A DNA stretch of 43,746 nt from Ignatzschineria sp. (lineage in GTDB: Bacteria; Pseudomonadota; Gammaproteobacteria; Cardiobacteriales; Wohlfahrtiimonadaceae). Positions 42,476 to 43,746 of the stretch are shown here, piece by piece (within the stretch, counting starts at the first letter, position 1; every line of letters begins with the position of its first letter). The translations under genes were made by a program, and so were the position numbers. The stretch is taken from contig JASLFU010000007.1 of NCBI GenBank assembly GCA_030150405.1, forward strand, positions 1 through 43,746, written 5' to 3'. The notes beneath the pieces were generated by a model. It was not told the origin of the DNA. It saw only the letters and a program-made list of their open reading frames with translations, and searched no databases.

Positions 42476-42493
42476 AGCTCACCGAAGTGAGCT
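42476..42493 (-). terminator. Intrinsic terminator after mrp
   Basis: On the minus strand AGCTCAC-TTCG-GTGAGCT forms a 7-bp stem with the stable UUCG loop, followed by TTTTTATT. It lies 14 bases past the mrp stop. Confidence 0.85.
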
Positions 42494-42506
42494 CTCTACT
42501 CCTCTA

Positions 42507-43607
42507 TTACTTTAATTCAGTGGCTTGCTGTACCACAACTTTCGGAAAGCCCGCCATCATATCCCGCTCCCGAAGTGAGAGACGCGCCGCCATCGTAATC
42601 GCAATATCGCGATATTTATCGGCAAGGGGGTGCTTAGTACTCGCAGTAGGCTTACCTTTATCCGCTTCCTCACGGATGCGCATATCTAACGGCATACGAC
42701 CTAACAGGGTAATTCCCTCTTTTGCCGCAAGATTCGCCCCACCATCAGCCCCAAAGATCGCCTCTTCATGCCCACAATTAGAGCAGATGTGGTAGCTCAT
42801 ATTCTCCACGATCCCCAGAATCGGGATATTCACCTTGTTAAACATGGTTAAGCCTTTTTTAGCATCTAAAAGCGCGATATCTTGTGGCGTTGTTACAATA
42901 ACGCTGCCGGCAACTGGAATCTGCTGGGCAAGGGTTAACTGGATATCCCCCGTTCCTGGTGGCATATCCACAATAAGATAGTCAAGATCTTTCCAGTTGG
43001 TCTCTTTTAGCATCTGTGCAAGCGCAGAAACCGCCATGGGTGCGCGCCAGATCGCCGCATCCGCATCCGCAATTAAGTAGCCGATGGAATTTGTCTGCAA
43101 ACCTTGCGTCATCACCGGCTCCATCGATTTCCCATCTTTTGAGACAGGACGCTCTTTACTGCCGAGCATTGTGGGCAAACTTGGCCCGTAAATATCCGCA
43201 TCGAGCACTCCCACCTTTGCCCCTTCTTTAGCTAAAGAGAGCGCTAAGTTCACAGAGGTGGTGGATTTTCCAACCCCACCCTTTCCTGACGCAACAGCAA
43301 TAATATTTTTAACATTGGGAAGTGAGCGGAGCTGCCCCTGCACTTTATGAGCCACCACTTTGGTCTCCACCTTCACTTTTGGTTTACAGCCAAAGGCTTT
43401 TTTAAGCTCATCCTCATAAAACTTCACAATCGCCTTGCTATGCTCTTTTGCATAAAATCCAAGCACAATCTCAACATTGACTCGAGGTTTTCTCCCCTCT
43501 TCAATCTCGATCGACTTCACGCAACCGGCGGAAACAAAATCTGTTCCTAAGTAGGGGTCGGTATGTTGTTTGAAAAAGCTTTCGATATTCTCTTTTGTGA
43601 TTTCCAT
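42507..43607 (-). CDS. mrp: Mrp/ApbC-type iron-sulfur cluster carrier ATPase
   Basis: 366 aa from the ATG at 43607; a GTG three codons earlier is too close to the AGAGG site. The N-terminal MIP18/DUF59 domain spans about residues 1-85. The deviant Walker A of ParA/MinD-like ATPases is IAVASGKGGVGKSTTSVNLA, with DADIYGPSLPTMLG and LIVDMPPGTGDIQLTLAQQI following. The Fe-S-binding CxxC is SYHICSNCGHEEAIFG. These carriers assemble and transfer Fe-S clusters. It precedes dcd, as in several other gammaproteobacteria. Confidence 0.94.
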   Translation of the reverse strand: MEITKENIESFFKQHTDPYLGTDFVSAGCVKSIEIEEGRKPRVNVEIVLGFYAKEHSKAIVKFYEDELKKAFGCKPKVKVETKVVAHKVQGQLRSLPNVKNIIAVASGKGGVGKSTTSVNLALSLAKEGAKVGVLDADIYGPSLPTMLGSKERPVSKDGKSMEPVMTQGLQTNSIGYLIADADAAIWRAPMAVSALAQMLKETNWKDLDYLIVDMPPGTGDIQLTLAQQIPVAGSVIVTTPQDIALLDAKKGLTMFNKVNIPILGIVENMSYHICSNCGHEEAIFGADGGANLAAKEGITLLGRMPLDMRIREEADKGKPTASTKHPLADKYRDIAITMAARLSLRERDMMAGFPKVVVQQATELK

Positions 43608-43643
43608 GAGCTTCACCTCTGCAAGACAATTTTTGTAGCCTCC

Positions 43644-43652
43644 ATTCTATCA
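43644..43652 (-). promoter_or_regulatory. Extended -10 promoter of mrp
   Basis: The minus strand reads TGATAGAAT, the same extended -10 as before fabI, with TAGAAT at 43644-43649. It lies 37 bases upstream of the mrp ATG. No good -35 is visible. Confidence 0.45.
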
Positions 43653-43746
43653 CCTAGGCCACAATTATTTAAGCAAGATAAAGAGACTCTTTCCGTACTC
43701 TATAAAAGCTTATCTCCACCTAAAATAAGTTCGCTTTAAAAAAAGA

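Overview
This is a chromosomal stretch from a gammaproteobacterium. It carries plsX-fabH-fabD with rpmF and yceD, ubiH and ubiI beside zapA, mrp beside dcd, sbcDC, mfd, rsmJ, tag, priA and sohB. Gene content, moderate GC and the gene orders suggest a small-genome relative of the Cardiobacteriales (Ignatzschineria or Wohlfahrtiimonas type). That placement is inferred from recall of gene content and was not tested. No rRNA, tRNA, CRISPR array, insertion sequence or prophage is visible, and no housekeeping gene shows a frameshift.

Layout. 1-1.6 kb: 5' end of a metY-like gene, a GNAT acetyltransferase and a small membrane protein, all on the minus strand. 1.9-6.2 kb: sbcD-sbcC. 6.2-8.5 kb: a YafJ-type class II glutamine amidotransferase and an AT-rich KAP-family P-loop NTPase, the most accessory-looking gene here. 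8.7-15.5 kb: plus-strand run of an RDD membrane protein, mfd, a yddG-like exporter, glmU and a small periplasmic cytochrome c. 15.6-19.6 kb: a LOG-family protein and a Fur-box-controlled iron-complex ABC importer (binding protein, permease, ATPase). 19.7-24.3 kb: rsmJ, tag, a methyltransferase, an unrecognised protein and comM. 24.6-25.4 kb: fabI. 25.4-25.95 kb: a gene-free interval that holds a well-formed candidate small RNA. 25.95-35.0 kb: minus-strand block priA, sohB, a periplasmic PpiC-type isomerase, bolA, yciB, fabD, fabH, plsX, rpmF, yceD. 35.1-38.2 kb: moaC, a YcgN-type cysteine-cluster protein, a YihY membrane protein, a HIT protein, zapA and a zapB-like coiled coil. 38.4-43.6 kb: ubiI-like, ubiH, map, dcd and mrp.

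Functional links. sbcDC, mfd, tag, priA and comM act on DNA repair, replication restart or recombination. fabD, fabH, plsX and fabI cover fatty-acid initiation, elongation and entry into phospholipid. The usual fabG-acpP-fabF tail after fabD is absent, and yciB-bolA-ppiC-sohB-priA follow instead. Two ubiquinone hydroxylases sit near zapA as in E. coli, with a methionine aminopeptidase in place of the related M24 peptidase pepP.

The strongest unexplained signal is the standalone transcription unit at about 25604-25721. It has a consensus -35, a 9-bp 5' hairpin, two tandem anti-Shine-Dalgarno UCCUCC motifs and a strong intrinsic terminator, and encloses no ORF. It looks like a trans-acting small RNA. 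Other points of interest are palindromes that straddle the -10 elements of glmU, of the unknown-gene promoter near 22.7 kb and of zapB, the solitary KAP NTPase, and a yceD gene with no usable AUG start.
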